This document shows positions 1 to 6,669 of a DNA stretch of 33,664 bases, piece by piece (positions within the stretch are counted from its first letter, which is position 1; every line of letters starts with the position of its first letter). Where the stretch lies: NCBI GenBank assembly GCA_020846695.1, contig JADLDM010000042.1:1-33664 (forward strand), read 5' to 3'. The position numbers and the translations under genes are program-made. The notes beneath the pieces were generated by a model that saw only the letters and a program-made list of their open reading frames with translations, did no database searches and had not been told where the DNA came from. Origin of the DNA: a bacterium (lineage in GTDB: Bacteria; Electryoneota; RPQS01).

Positions 1-7
1 ATGTGGC

Positions 8-38
8 GTGCTTGACAAGCACGGTGTTTGAAAAACAC
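8..38. repeat. Two tandem triloop hairpins
   Basis: GTGCTT-GAC-AAGCAC (8-22) followed directly by GTGTTT-GAA-AAACAC (24-38). Both arms are perfect. They lie upstream of the FtsB-like gene and may mark the end of a gene outside the window. Confidence 0.6.
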
Positions 39-66
39 TATCAGCGCCAACAACGGGAGAAGCAAG

Positions 67-408
67 ATGAAAAATAGTGCGGTGGGAGAAAAGAGTGCTT
101 TTCAAGCACTCTGGAGATGGACGAAGCTCGGTCTGATTTCAGGCGGAGTGATCGTCTTTGCCGTGTGGTTTGTTTTCGGCGAGGGAGGAGTTGCCGAGGC
201 GCAGGACGTGCGCGCGCTTTACAACAAGCAGCAGGAGCAGCTTTCGGTGCAGGAAGCGAAGAAGCGCGAGCAGAAGAGCTATCTTGAAGCGATTGAGCGG
301 AAGGATGAAGCGGCATGGGAGCTTGCCGCGCGCCGCTATGGAATGGTCGGCCCCAATGAATACGTCTGGAAAATTTCTCCCGTCCCCGACCGTAATCTTC
401 AACCTTAA
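67..408 (+). CDS. FtsB/DivIC-like septum-formation membrane protein
   Basis: A 113-residue protein with a short cytoplasmic N-terminus, one membrane helix at about residues 18-36, and a charged coiled-coil stretch at about 45-80 rich in Lys, Glu and Gln. It ends in a Tyr-containing tail (motif YVWKISP). This is the layout of the FtsB/DivIC family, small bitopic proteins that join FtsL and FtsQ in the divisome. I chose the ATG at 67 because GGGAG lies 7 bases upstream; an in-frame TTG at 28 would add 13 residues that overlap two hairpins. It is followed by its own terminator, so it is probably not co-transcribed with the DUF502 gene. The family call rests on architecture, since FtsB-like proteins are too short and divergent for firm motifs. 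Other small coiled-coil membrane proteins cannot be excluded. Confidence 0.6.
   Translation: MKNSAVGEKSAFQALWRWTKLGLISGGVIVFAVWFVFGEGGVAEAQDVRALYNKQQEQLSVQEAKKREQKSYLEAIERKDEAAWELAARRYGMVGPNEYVWKISPVPDRNLQP
93..111. repeat. Triloop hairpin inside a coding sequence
   Basis: GAGTGCTT-TTC-AAGCACTC, perfect 8-base arms, in codons about 9-15 of the FtsB-like gene. It has the same CTT-NNC-AAG core as the hairpins at 8-22, 453-467, 1231-1245 and 20551-20569. Confidence 0.6.
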
Positions 409-411
409 CTC

Positions 412-438
412 GTAGCTGCTGCCCCTGTGGCTGCAGAT
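412..438 (+). repeat. GTAG-headed REP-like palindrome, type A
   Basis: Begins GTAGCTGCTGCCCC and continues TGTGGCTGCAGAT, an imperfect palindrome of GGC/GCC arms. It differs from the copy at 1183-1210 at two positions in the aligned part. It lies 4 bases after the FtsB-like stop codon. Confidence 0.7.
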
Positions 439-442
439 AGTG

Positions 443-485
443 GGGCGGCCCGGTGCTTGTCAAGCACTGGCCGCCCGTTTTTCTC
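443..485 (+). terminator. Intrinsic terminator after FtsB-like gene
   Basis: Outer arms GGGCGGCC (443-450) and GGCCGCCC (469-476) enclose the hairpin GTGCTTG-T-CAAGCAC (453-467). A GTTTTTCT tract follows on the plus strand. Confidence 0.8.
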
Positions 486-496
486 ATTGCCACGTT

Positions 497-522
497 GTAG
501 GGGCAGGTCCCCAACCCGCCCG
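497..522 (+). repeat. GTAG-headed REP-like palindrome, type B
   Basis: Begins GTAGGGGCAGGTCCCC and ends AACCCGCCCG. It is the counterpart, in the opposite orientation, of the element at 18052-18077. It lies 7 bases before the DUF502 start codon. Confidence 0.65.
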
Positions 523-529
523 TTTTCTT

Positions 530-1186
530 ATGACCCCACAAGTCCCGATCAAGAAGAGTATCTCCTCCCGCTTCCGTAAGGCATTCTTCACTGGCTTGCT
601 CGTGGTTGCTCCGCTCTGGCTGACGATCTATGTGATCATCCTGGCGGTGCGCTTGCTGGGCGGAGTATTGTCGCCTTATGTGCGGCTTGCGGCGGAGACG
701 ATCTTCGAGTTGGAGAAGATGCCGAAATTGGTGGGGATTCTCTCTGACTTGGTTGCGTTCATCCTGACCGTGATTCTGATTGCCTTGATCGGCGTGATTG
801 TTCGCCGTGTGGTGGGGAAGAAGATATTTGAGTGGCTCGACAAACTGTTGACGCACATCCCCGTCGTGCGCGACATCTATGACGGCGTGCGCAAGTTCAT
901 TCAGGTCTTCTTCGGTGATCAGAAAAAGTTCAAAGGTGTGGTCGCGGTGCGCTTTCCCACTCATGAGAGCCTGTCCGTGGGATTCGTCACCGGCGAAAGC
1001 ACGATGATTCCCAACGAAGGCAAGCGCATTCACGTCTTTGTTCCCACCGCGCCGAATCCGACTTCGGGTTTTCTCTATCTATTAAGAGAGAGTGAAGTAA
1101 TTCCGCTCGACATCACGGTTGATGAAGCCGTGAAGCTGATCATCTCCGGCGGCGCTATCGTCCCCGAGCGACATACTCCGTCGTAG
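530..1186 (+). CDS. DUF502 family inner-membrane protein
   Basis: A 218-residue protein with two membrane segments near the N-terminus (about residues 17-42 and 62-85) and a soluble C-terminal domain. The stretch HIPVVRDIYDGVRK after the second helix matches the conserved P(V/L)VRxIY block of DUF502. The following phrases (VAVRFPTHESLSVGFVTGE, FVPTAPNPTSGFLY) also fit this family of 200-220 residue membrane proteins of unknown function. The ATG at 530 gives the usual family length; the longer reading frame from 440 would translate terminator and repeat DNA. I see no clear Shine-Dalgarno site before 530. A GTAG-headed palindrome ends 7 bases upstream of the start, and another begins on the stop codon itself (TAG at 1184-1186 lies within GTAG). 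Confidence 0.85.
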   Translation: MTPQVPIKKSISSRFRKAFFTGLLVVAPLWLTIYVIILAVRLLGGVLSPYVRLAAETIFELEKMPKLVGILSDLVAFILTVILIALIGVIVRRVVGKKIFEWLDKLLTHIPVVRDIYDGVRKFIQVFFGDQKKFKGVVAVRFPTHESLSVGFVTGESTMIPNEGKRIHVFVPTAPNPTSGFLYLLRESEVIPLDITVDEAVKLIISGGAIVPERHTPS

Positions 1187-1210
1187 CGGCTGCCCCTGTG
1201 GCTGCCGATC
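1183..1210 (+). repeat. GTAG-headed REP-like palindrome, type A, on a stop codon
   Basis: Begins GTAGCGGCTGCCCC and continues TGTGGCTGCCGATC. The TAG of the head is the stop codon of the DUF502 gene. Confidence 0.75.
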
Positions 1211-1224
1211 TTCATCGCTACCGG

Positions 1225-1264
1225 CGGCCAGTGCTTGTCAAGCACTCTGGCCGTCTTCTTTTTG
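1225..1264 (+). terminator. Intrinsic terminator after DUF502 gene
   Basis: Arms CGGCCA (1225-1230) and TGGCCG (1248-1253) enclose GTGCTTG-T-CAAGCAC (1231-1245), with a 2-base bulge, then TCTTCTTTTTG. It has the same inner hairpin as the terminator at 443-485. Confidence 0.8.
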
Positions 1265-1323
1265 CTCCTCGTCGCTCTTGTGCATCCCATACCCGCAACA
1301 CAACTGTTTACAATCCCTTACAC

Positions 1324-1345
1324 AAAAAAAGAGGCTTTTGCCTCT
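1324..1345 (-). terminator. Minus-strand intrinsic terminator in gene-free region
   Basis: On the minus strand AGAGGC-AAAA-GCCTCT is followed by seven T. It lies about 280 bases past the AI-2E gene, which already has a terminator nearer to it, so this one may belong to a short separate RNA or act as a back-up. Confidence 0.6.
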
Positions 1346-1577
1346 CAATTATGAACGTATTTTCATAAAACACTGTTTTACATAAACAACAAAGACTTGA
1401 CAAACGTCAAGTTTGTGTGTATATTAGAACACCGCTTTTCGCCCCGCCCCGTCCTCGCCTCAACGCATTCAGACTGCCGCCTCTTCAAAAACAACCCCTT
1501 CCGTTCGGTCATTTTTTTTTCGACGCTTCATAGTTTTCAGGGACTTACTCTCGAACTGTCTGTTTTCATGAGCCAAG
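1346..1577. other. Gene-free stretch with stacked inverted repeats
   Basis: Besides the promoter and terminators listed separately, this stretch holds ATGAA-N6-TTCAT (1351-1366), a perfect palindrome TAAAACA-C-TGTTTTA (1366-1380) and a T run (about 1512-1519). No credible ORF lies on either strand; the open plus frame running on into the AI-2E gene is its antisense shadow. A poor divergent promoter (TTGACG at 1410-1405, GTTTAT at 1387-1382, 17-base spacing) can be read on the minus strand. Confidence 0.5.
1397..1425 (+). promoter_or_regulatory. Near-consensus sigma70-type promoter with no gene behind it
   Basis: TTGACA at 1397-1402, a spacer of exactly 17 bases, and TATATT at 1420-1425. A perfect 7-base inverted repeat (ACTTGAC-AAAC-GTCAAGT, 1395-1412) covers the -35 box and could be an operator. 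Downstream on this strand there is no credible coding sequence before the convergent AI-2E gene, so it may drive a small RNA. Confidence 0.6.
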
Positions 1578-1601
1578 AAAAAGGCGACCCAAGGCCGCCT
1601 T
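1578..1601 (-). terminator. Terminator of the AI-2E gene
   Basis: On the minus strand AAGGCGGCC (1601-1593) pairs with GGTCGCCTT (1589-1581), 8 of 9 matched, and a T run follows. It lies about 20 bases past the stop codon. Confidence 0.75.
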
Positions 1602-1621
1602 CTCAGATTCGGATTCATCGC

Positions 1622-2683
1622 TCATCGTTTATCGCTTCCCAGCTCCGCCGAGTAGAACTCTATAAGTACCTTCAGAAGCGAGGCGATGACCGGGCCGATC
1701 AGAAATCCCCAGAATCCGAAGACTGCGATACCGCCGATGGTGGAAAGGAAGACAAGCAGCTCGTGCAAATTCGTTGCGCGGCGCACCAGATAAGGACGCA
1801 GAAGGTTGTCCACGTTGGCAATCACAATCCAACTCCACAAGAAGAGCGCGATACCCTGCCACGTCTGACCAAAGAGAATCAGAAGAACTGCGGCAGGCAT
1901 CAGAATGATTTGCGCGCCGACAACCGGAATGATTGTCGCAAGCACGAGCAGCACGGTCCAGAAAAACGGCGATGGAATCCCGCAAATCCAAAAAGCAAGT
2001 CCGCCCAACCCGCCCTGCACGACACCGATAATGCCGAGCGTCTTAAGAGTGGTGAGGGACGTGGTGAAAAAATCACGAAAAAGGGTCTCCGACTGCTCAC
2101 GTGATAACGGCAAGAGCCCTTTAAGCCATGACAGAAACTCCGCTCCGTCTATATAACAGAAAAAGAGAGTGTAAAGCATCACGAAAATCAGCATCACAGC
2201 ATTGGCGATGCCGCTCGCCGTCTTCTTCGCAACGTCAAGCAGAAACGTCGTCGCGCCTTCGGCAAGGGACTCGAGCTTGTCGGTCACGGTCTCCGCATCA
2301 ATCCTGTAGCCAAACAATTCGATTCCGTCCGATCCAGTCACCCGCGAGAGCAGTGACTCCAATCGCGGCTCCAACCTGTGAAAAAACTCCTGCCCTTGTC
2401 CCGCCAACTCTACGACATCTCCTGCCATTATGGTCAGAACTGATGCCACCGGCCCCACTACCAGCACAAACACTGTTACAACAGAGAGCGCGGAGGACAA
2501 CGACTTGCGATTGCGTGTCCATTTCAAGAATTTCTCATAGATCCCGCTCGTCATGCTCCACAACAGCACTGCGCCCACCACTCCAAGCAGCAGAGAGTGA
2601 ATCACATAGAGAAATGCCGCCAGAAGCGCGAACATTGCGATCACGACGAAGCGTCGGCGGTTTGTTAAAGTGGATTCAGTCAT
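1622..2683 (-). CDS. AI-2E family transporter (PerM/YdiK-like permease)
   Basis: A 353-residue polytopic membrane protein. Hydrophobic helices occur near both ends: two close to the N-terminus (about 11-45), one near 60-80, then a polar periplasmic region of about 75 residues, followed by five or so C-terminal helices. This matches the AI-2E_transport (PF01594) pattern. The C-terminal part contains family-typical phrases such as GGLAFWICGIPSPFFWTVL and GFLIGPVIASLLKVL. Members export small molecules or act as Na+/H+ antiporters; the substrate here is unknown. The ATG at 2683 has GAGGA 7 bases upstream; a longer frame to 2713 would run through the terminator of the Tol operon. The gene stands alone with its own terminator downstream (1578-1601). 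Confidence 0.88.
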   Translation of the reverse strand: MTESTLTNRRRFVVIAMFALLAAFLYVIHSLLLGVVGAVLLWSMTSGIYEKFLKWTRNRKSLSSALSVVTVFVLVVGPVASVLTIMAGDVVELAGQGQEFFHRLEPRLESLLSRVTGSDGIELFGYRIDAETVTDKLESLAEGATTFLLDVAKKTASGIANAVMLIFVMLYTLFFCYIDGAEFLSWLKGLLPLSREQSETLFRDFFTTSLTTLKTLGIIGVVQGGLGGLAFWICGIPSPFFWTVLLVLATIIPVVGAQIILMPAAVLLILFGQTWQGIALFLWSWIVIANVDNLLRPYLVRRATNLHELLVFLSTIGGIAVFGFWGFLIGPVIASLLKVLIEFYSAELGSDKR

Positions 2684-2704
2684 GGTTTCGTCCTCATAGA
2701 GAAA

Positions 2705-2730
2705 CCCCGCCATGTGCGAACATGACGGGG
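2705..2730 (-). terminator. Hairpin terminator of the Tol-Pal operon
   Basis: Arms CCCCGCCATGT (2705-2715) and ACATGACGGGG (2720-2730) pair with one wobble. On the minus strand TTTCT follows. It lies 60 bases past the cpoB stop and just before the AI-2E ribosome-binding site, so it could also affect that gene. Confidence 0.65.
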
Positions 2731-2789
2731 CGAAAAACTACTCGCCGTTGTGGCTTCCAAAGCCGCAAAGGCAGAACAAAAACGACGCA

Positions 2790-3503
2790 TCAGCGGCCCA
2801 TTTCTGCGAGTCTCTGTTGCGCGACTTTGGCCTCTTCACTGTTGGGGAAATCGCGGACGAGCTGCTGCCACACCGTGCGCGCTTCCTGCGGTCGCGAGAT
2901 GGACTTGTAGCAAAGTCCGAGCTTGAGCATCGAAGCCGGAGCCTTCCAGCCCATCGGATCCATGTCAATCACACGCGAGTACTCTGCGGAGGCATTATCG
3001 TAGTCCTTTCGCGCGTAGAAACTCTCGGCCAAACCGTATCGCGCATCATCGGCCAATTCCGATTTCGGATTCTGTCCGAGAAACGAAAGGAAACCAACTT
3101 CCGCCAAGTCATAGTTGCCGAGACTCAAGTCCTGCATCGCGGCGTCATAGACGTCCACTCCGACGGCAGTGGGTCTCGTCGCATCAACACCGCCGGATTG
3201 CCTCATCTCTTCGACGGAGGCAAAGGTGCGGTCGAAGCGCGTGAGGATTTCATCGAGACGCGTGGCGAGGGTCTCCACTCTCTCTTCCATCGCGGAAGAG
3301 CCGTATTCGGAATTTGCGCGCATTTCGCGCAGAGAATTCTCGACGGACTCAAGAGTGCGTTTCATCCACTCCTGATCGGTTTTGACGCTGTCCAAGTCCG
3401 CGCGAATTTTTCGCGAGTCCTCTTGGAAGCCGACGATTTCTTTTCTCGTCGCGCAGCCGAAGAGGAAGAGTGAACTCAGGAGCGACAGAAACAGAAGGCG
3501 CAT
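2790..3503 (-). CDS. cpoB: CpoB/YbgF-like TPR lipoprotein of the Tol-Pal system
   Basis: A 237-residue lipoprotein. The signal sequence ends in the lipobox LFGC (Cys17). A long coiled coil follows at about residues 20-105. A C-terminal block of tetratricopeptide repeats begins at about 115 with VYDAAMQDLSLGNYDLAEVG. This is the CpoB/YbgF architecture: a periplasmic partner that couples Tol energy to peptidoglycan synthesis and outer-membrane constriction. It is the last gene of the Tol-Pal operon, 14 bases after pal, and is followed by a hairpin terminator at 2705-2730. AGGAG lies 6 bases before the ATG at 3503. A GTG at 3506, one codon earlier, has poorer spacing. Unlike enterobacterial CpoB, which has a cleavable signal peptide, this version is predicted to be lipidated. 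Confidence 0.88.
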   Translation of the reverse strand: MRLLFLSLLSSLFLFGCATRKEIVGFQEDSRKIRADLDSVKTDQEWMKRTLESVENSLREMRANSEYGSSAMEERVETLATRLDEILTRFDRTFASVEEMRQSGGVDATRPTAVGVDVYDAAMQDLSLGNYDLAEVGFLSFLGQNPKSELADDARYGLAESFYARKDYDNASAEYSRVIDMDPMGWKAPASMLKLGLCYKSISRPQEARTVWQQLVRDFPNSEEAKVAQQRLAEMGR

Positions 3504-3517
3504 CACACGCTCCTGAT

Positions 3518-4069
3518 TTAGTTGCGGCTTTCCGGTGTGTTCATCTTGACGCGGAACTCGACGCGGCGATTGCGCGACCAGTTGGACTCTTCATGTCCCG
3601 GATCGGAAGGGCGCTCTTCACCGTAGCTGATGGTTTCGAAGCGCGCGCCGGAGATTCCTTCCGCTTCCATGGCACGGAGCGCGGCCTTCGCGCGACGCTC
3701 GCCCAAAGCAAGGTTATACTCGTTAGTGCCGCGCTCGTCGCAATGTCCTTCGAGTGTGACGGTCCAATCCGTCCACTTGCGCAGAATGTCGGCGTTGTTG
3801 CGAATCTTTTCGCGTTCGCCGGCGCGGATTTCACTGCGGTCGAAATCGAAGTAGACCACGTGAACAAGCGCCATGTCGCGCTCCATTTCGTCGCGGGTTT
3901 CGCGATCGGTGGCGGTTCCTTCGGTTCCCTCTTCGACGGGAGTGATTTCTTCGGTCTTGGAAGGCGGCGCGGATTCTTTAGGCATCTTCTTCTTGCAGCC
4001 CGGCGTCAGCGCGAGCGAAGCAAGAAGCAAGGCAAGTAATGTGAAGTAAGCAAAGTGTTTGGATTTCAT
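3518..4069 (-). CDS. pal: Peptidoglycan-associated lipoprotein Pal
   Basis: A 183-residue lipoprotein with a signal peptide and lipobox LTPGC (Cys25), then an acidic linker, then an OmpA-like peptidoglycan-binding domain from about residue 68. The diagnostic block GHCDERGTNEYNLALGERRA is present, including the Asp and Arg that bind meso-diaminopimelate. VYFDFDRSEIR marks the first strand. Pal anchors the outer membrane to peptidoglycan and is recycled by TolB and TolQRA. The start at 4069 is supported by AGGAG with good spacing; longer frames translate the tolB-pal spacer. It sits 44 bases after tolB and 14 bases before cpoB. Confidence 0.96.
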   Translation of the reverse strand: MKSKHFAYFTLLALLLASLALTPGCKKKMPKESAPPSKTEEITPVEEGTEGTATDRETRDEMERDMALVHVVYFDFDRSEIRAGEREKIRNNADILRKWTDWTVTLEGHCDERGTNEYNLALGERRAKAALRAMEAEGISGARFETISYGEERPSDPGHEESNWSRNRRVEFRVKMNTPESRN

Positions 4070-4113
4070 GTTCTCTCCTGAAGGGGAGTTCATTATGGAT
4101 GATAAGTAGAAAT

Positions 4114-5481
4114 TTATGGTCTGGTCAGCGGCAGAATCGGTCCCCACTGCGGTTGCGAGGCTTCGATGCCGAAGGTAAGCTGGCGATGATTGCTTCCGTC
4201 CCAATTGCAGGTCCAGATTGAAGACTTGCCCTGTTCAGAAGAGGTGTAAACGATTTTCATTCCGTCGGGCGACCATGACGGATCGAATTTGTTTCCGCCG
4301 TCGGTAAGTCTGCGTTCGCGCTGTCCGCCGGGTTGAATCGTGAAGATTTGAAACTTCGGAAATGCCTGACTCTCGCGGCTGCAAAAGACGATCAAATCTC
4401 CGCGCGGCGACCAGCGCGCGGTTTCATTATAGATTCCGTTGAAGGAGAGTCTGCGCACGTCCACGCCGTCGAAATCCACCTGATAGATTTGCGGACTTCC
4501 TCCGCGATCCGAGGTGAAGACCAACTCTCTTCCGGTGGGCGACCACGAGGGCGAGGTGTCGTCGCGATTTGAAAAGGTCAGTTGCGTCTTGCCTGAACCG
4601 TCGGCGTGCGCGCGATAGATTTCAAAGTTGCCGTTTTCACTCGATGCGTAAGCCACCCACTGTCCGTCAAATGAAACGGAGGGTGCGCTGTCGGTTTTGG
4701 GCGTGGCGACGAAGGGGCGGGCTCTTCCGCTTGCGATTTCGTAGCGATAGACGTCGGCGGTGCCTTCGCGAAAAGTCGTGAAGTAGAGCGCGTTTCCGTC
4801 GGGCGTCCACGTGGGCGACATGTTCAAAGTCTGATCGCGGGTGAGACTGTGCGCATTCGCGCCGTCCCAATCCATGATCCAAAGGTCTTTGTTCTGCGCC
4901 GTGCGTACGACGAATGCGATCTTCGAGGTGAAAGAGCCCTCTTCTCCGGTCAGCATTCGGGTGATCCACGCGGCGATGTCATGCGCGGCATCGCGCGCGT
5001 GATCCGGTTGAAAGGAGAAGTCCTGCACGTGCGTGGGTTCGCGCAACGGCGGCTGAAAGAGCGAAATTGAGACGGTGGCCTGCTCCCAGCGCAGTGAAAC
5101 GGAACCTCTCACGCGAGCGGCTTGGGCGCCGGTGAAGGTAACCAGCGTGTCAAAGGTTGTGCCGACGCGCTTGACCTGAATCGAAGTGTCGGGCGGAAGA
5201 TCGGAGGGTTCAATCAGATTGAAGTAACCCGAGTAGGCCAGATCTCCTTTGACGAAGCCGCGCAATTGGGATGGCAAATCGGCGAGAAAGGCGGAATCTC
5301 CGTCGGCGATGAAATCATGCACGACGAGATCGAGTCTTCCGACTGATGAGGTTTCGGTGCGCAGGGTGACTTGAGAAAGAGCGGGCGATACAAAAAGCGC
5401 GCAGAGAGCGAGCGCGATACTAAGAACCGGTATTCGGATTGACGACAAATTCAAAGTTGATTCCGAGTTGCCCTTCTTCAT
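4114..5481 (-). CDS. tolB: Periplasmic Tol-Pal protein TolB
   Basis: About 455 residues. It has an N-terminal signal sequence (hydrophobic stretch PVLSIALALCALFVSPALS), then the TolB N-terminal domain (about 35-190), then a beta-propeller of WD40-like PD40 repeats. At least five repeats can be read from phrases such as SPTWTPDGNALYF, APSVSFDGQWVAY, SPSWSPTGRELVF and DPSWSPDGMKIVY. It ends in QPQWGPIL, typical of the family. TolB cycles between TolA and Pal during cell-envelope constriction. The only in-frame ATG is at 5481, which overlaps the end of the upstream TolA/TonB-like gene by 62 bases and has no obvious Shine-Dalgarno site. In-frame TTG codons further in give an alternative start nearer that gene's stop, so the exact start is uncertain. 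Confidence 0.94.
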   Translation of the reverse strand: MKKGNSESTLNLSSIRIPVLSIALALCALFVSPALSQVTLRTETSSVGRLDLVVHDFIADGDSAFLADLPSQLRGFVKGDLAYSGYFNLIEPSDLPPDTSIQVKRVGTTFDTLVTFTGAQAARVRGSVSLRWEQATVSISLFQPPLREPTHVQDFSFQPDHARDAAHDIAAWITRMLTGEEGSFTSKIAFVVRTAQNKDLWIMDWDGANAHSLTRDQTLNMSPTWTPDGNALYFTTFREGTADVYRYEIASGRARPFVATPKTDSAPSVSFDGQWVAYASSENGNFEIYRAHADGSGKTQLTFSNRDDTSPSWSPTGRELVFTSDRGGSPQIYQVDFDGVDVRRLSFNGIYNETARWSPRGDLIVFCSRESQAFPKFQIFTIQPGGQRERRLTDGGNKFDPSWSPDGMKIVYTSSEQGKSSIWTCNWDGSNHRQLTFGIEASQPQWGPILPLTRP

Positions 5482-6049
5482 ATTGCGCGGGCAAGGGCGG
5501 AAGTTTTCCGGCGGACCTGACGGCGCGTTCGGCGGCCTGATCAATCAGCAGATTTCCCGAAGCCGTGACGAGGGTTATGGTTGAGATGCTTCCGTCGGCG
5601 AGAATGACGAATCCGACGGTGGCCATAAGAGTTCCGCGCACACCGGGAGGCGGGCGGAAATTTCTTTCGATCTTGGACTGAACGAGCGCGAGATAGAAAT
5701 CGTACTCGAATCCCGACTGCTGCACTTTGAGAGTGCCCACTTCGCCTTTTAGCTCTTTGGGAGCTTTCTCGGTCGAGCGCGGTTTTTTCTCGGTGAGCGC
5801 TTCTTTTTTTGGCTCGGTCTTCTTCTTGTCTTTTTTCGGCTGCTCTAATGGAGGCGCGGTATCCGGAGCCTTGATCTCTTTTGCTTCGATTTTCTGAACC
5901 GGAACTTGCGGCGCTTTGGGGCGAATCAGCTTGACCTTGGTGACTTCGGGCAGCGGCGGTTTTTCATTCGCCTTCTCGATACTTGCCCAGAGCAGCGCGG
6001 AGAAGAAGAGAACATGCAGAATGATGGAGCCGACGAACGGTTTGCGCAT
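5420..6049 (-). CDS. TolA/TonB-like energy-transducing protein
   Basis: A 209-residue protein with one N-terminal membrane helix (about 5-24), a Pro/Lys/Glu-rich extended region (about 30-105), and a C-terminal TonB-type domain (about 115-205). The C-terminal domain has the typical phrases RNFRPPPGVRGTLMATVGFVI, LADGSIS and SAGKLPPLP. Because it lies between tolR and tolB it should serve as the TolA of this Tol-Pal system, spanning the periplasm from TolQR to TolB/Pal. Its C-terminal domain is read more easily as TonB/TolA-C than as enterobacterial TolA, which is usual outside Proteobacteria. The ATG at 6049 is preceded by GAAGG. The gap to tolR holds a C-rich hairpin. Its 3' end overlaps the predicted tolB start. 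Confidence 0.9.
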   Translation of the reverse strand: MRKPFVGSIILHVLFFSALLWASIEKANEKPPLPEVTKVKLIRPKAPQVPVQKIEAKEIKAPDTAPPLEQPKKDKKKTEPKKEALTEKKPRSTEKAPKELKGEVGTLKVQQSGFEYDFYLALVQSKIERNFRPPPGVRGTLMATVGFVILADGSISTITLVTASGNLLIDQAAERAVRSAGKLPPLPAQYEEGQLGINFEFVVNPNTGS

Positions 6050-6107
6050 GACTCAGCCTTCAGATTCCGGCGGGGAACCGTGCTTGAGATGCAATGGCGA
6101 CACCACA

Positions 6108-6140
6108 CCCCCCCTTGTTCCCCCCCGCAAGCAGGGGGGA
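6108..6140. repeat. C-rich/G-rich hairpin inside the Tol operon
   Basis: Seven C, TTGTT, seven C, GCAAGCA, six G. The C and G runs and CTTG/CAAG pair. It occupies the 137-base gap between tolR and the tolA/tonB-like gene, the widest gap in that operon. Confidence 0.6.
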
Positions 6141-6186
6141 TAATCAGACGAACGATTAATCCCCGCTCGGCGACAGAGAAACATCG

Positions 6187-6657
6187 TTAGCCTCTGCGGC
6201 CGGTGCGTGAATGCAGGGGATCGGCGACGAGACCCAAGTCGGTGACTCCGACTTGACGCAGCACATCAATCACATGCAGCACTCTTTGATAGGGCACTTC
6301 GGCATCGGCTTGCAGAAAGACGGCCTGTTTGGAACTGCCGTAGGTTTGTTCGAAGGCGACGTCGAAACTGGATTCATCCACCTTGGCCTGATCAATCATG
6401 ATCGTTCCGTCCTTCTTGACGGTGATCGTGATTCCTTCGTCGTTGGCGGCTTCGGCGGATGCGGCTTGCGGCACGGAGACTTCGACGGAGCTTTTCAGCA
6501 TCGGCGCGGCAACCATGAAGATAATCAGGAGCACGAGCGTGACGTCCACGAGCGCGGTGATGTTGATATCAGCGAGCGGACGATAGGTGATGCGCGTGAT
6601 TCCGCGTCTTCTCTTGCCTTTCGGCGGATCGTCTTGCGGTGCGGCTCCGGCAGCCAT
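6187..6657 (-). CDS. tolR: TolR/ExbD biopolymer transport protein
   Basis: A 156-residue protein: a short basic cytoplasmic tail, one membrane helix at about 33-52, and a periplasmic ExbD-type domain. The helix carries the conserved Asp of the proton path (block INITALVDVTLVLLIIFMV, Asp38 region). The periplasmic end has the family-typical YQRVLHVIDVLRQVGVTDLGL. With TolQ it forms the proton-driven motor that energises TolA. The Shine-Dalgarno GGAAG lies 8 bases before the ATG and overlaps the tolQ stop codon region (12 bases between genes), which suggests translational coupling. Confidence 0.95.
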   Translation of the reverse strand: MAAGAAPQDDPPKGKRRRGITRITYRPLADINITALVDVTLVLLIIFMVAAPMLKSSVEVSVPQAASAEAANDEGITITVKKDGTIMIDQAKVDESSFDVAFEQTYGSSKQAVFLQADAEVPYQRVLHVIDVLRQVGVTDLGLVADPLHSRTGRRG

Positions 6658-6669
6658 TTCTTAGTCTTC

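Noticed and set aside
41-1033. A 330-codon minus-strand ORF opposite the FtsB-like and DUF502 genes
   Set aside because: It is antisense to two better supported genes and two terminators; the product is His/Arg/Gln-rich with no recognisable domain.
1-1260. CRISPR-like repetition, because of several similar palindromes
   Set aside because: Copies are unevenly spaced, of different types, and some lie inside a coding sequence or in terminators; there are no regular spacers or cas genes.
1397-2104. A 235-codon plus-strand ORF starting at the TTG of the -35 box
   Set aside because: Most of it is antisense to the AI-2E gene, and the composition is polar and low in hydrophobic residues, typical of a shadow frame.
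2712-4039. Long plus-strand ORFs opposite cpoB and pal
   Set aside because: They are antisense to genes with lipoboxes, known domains and Shine-Dalgarno sites.
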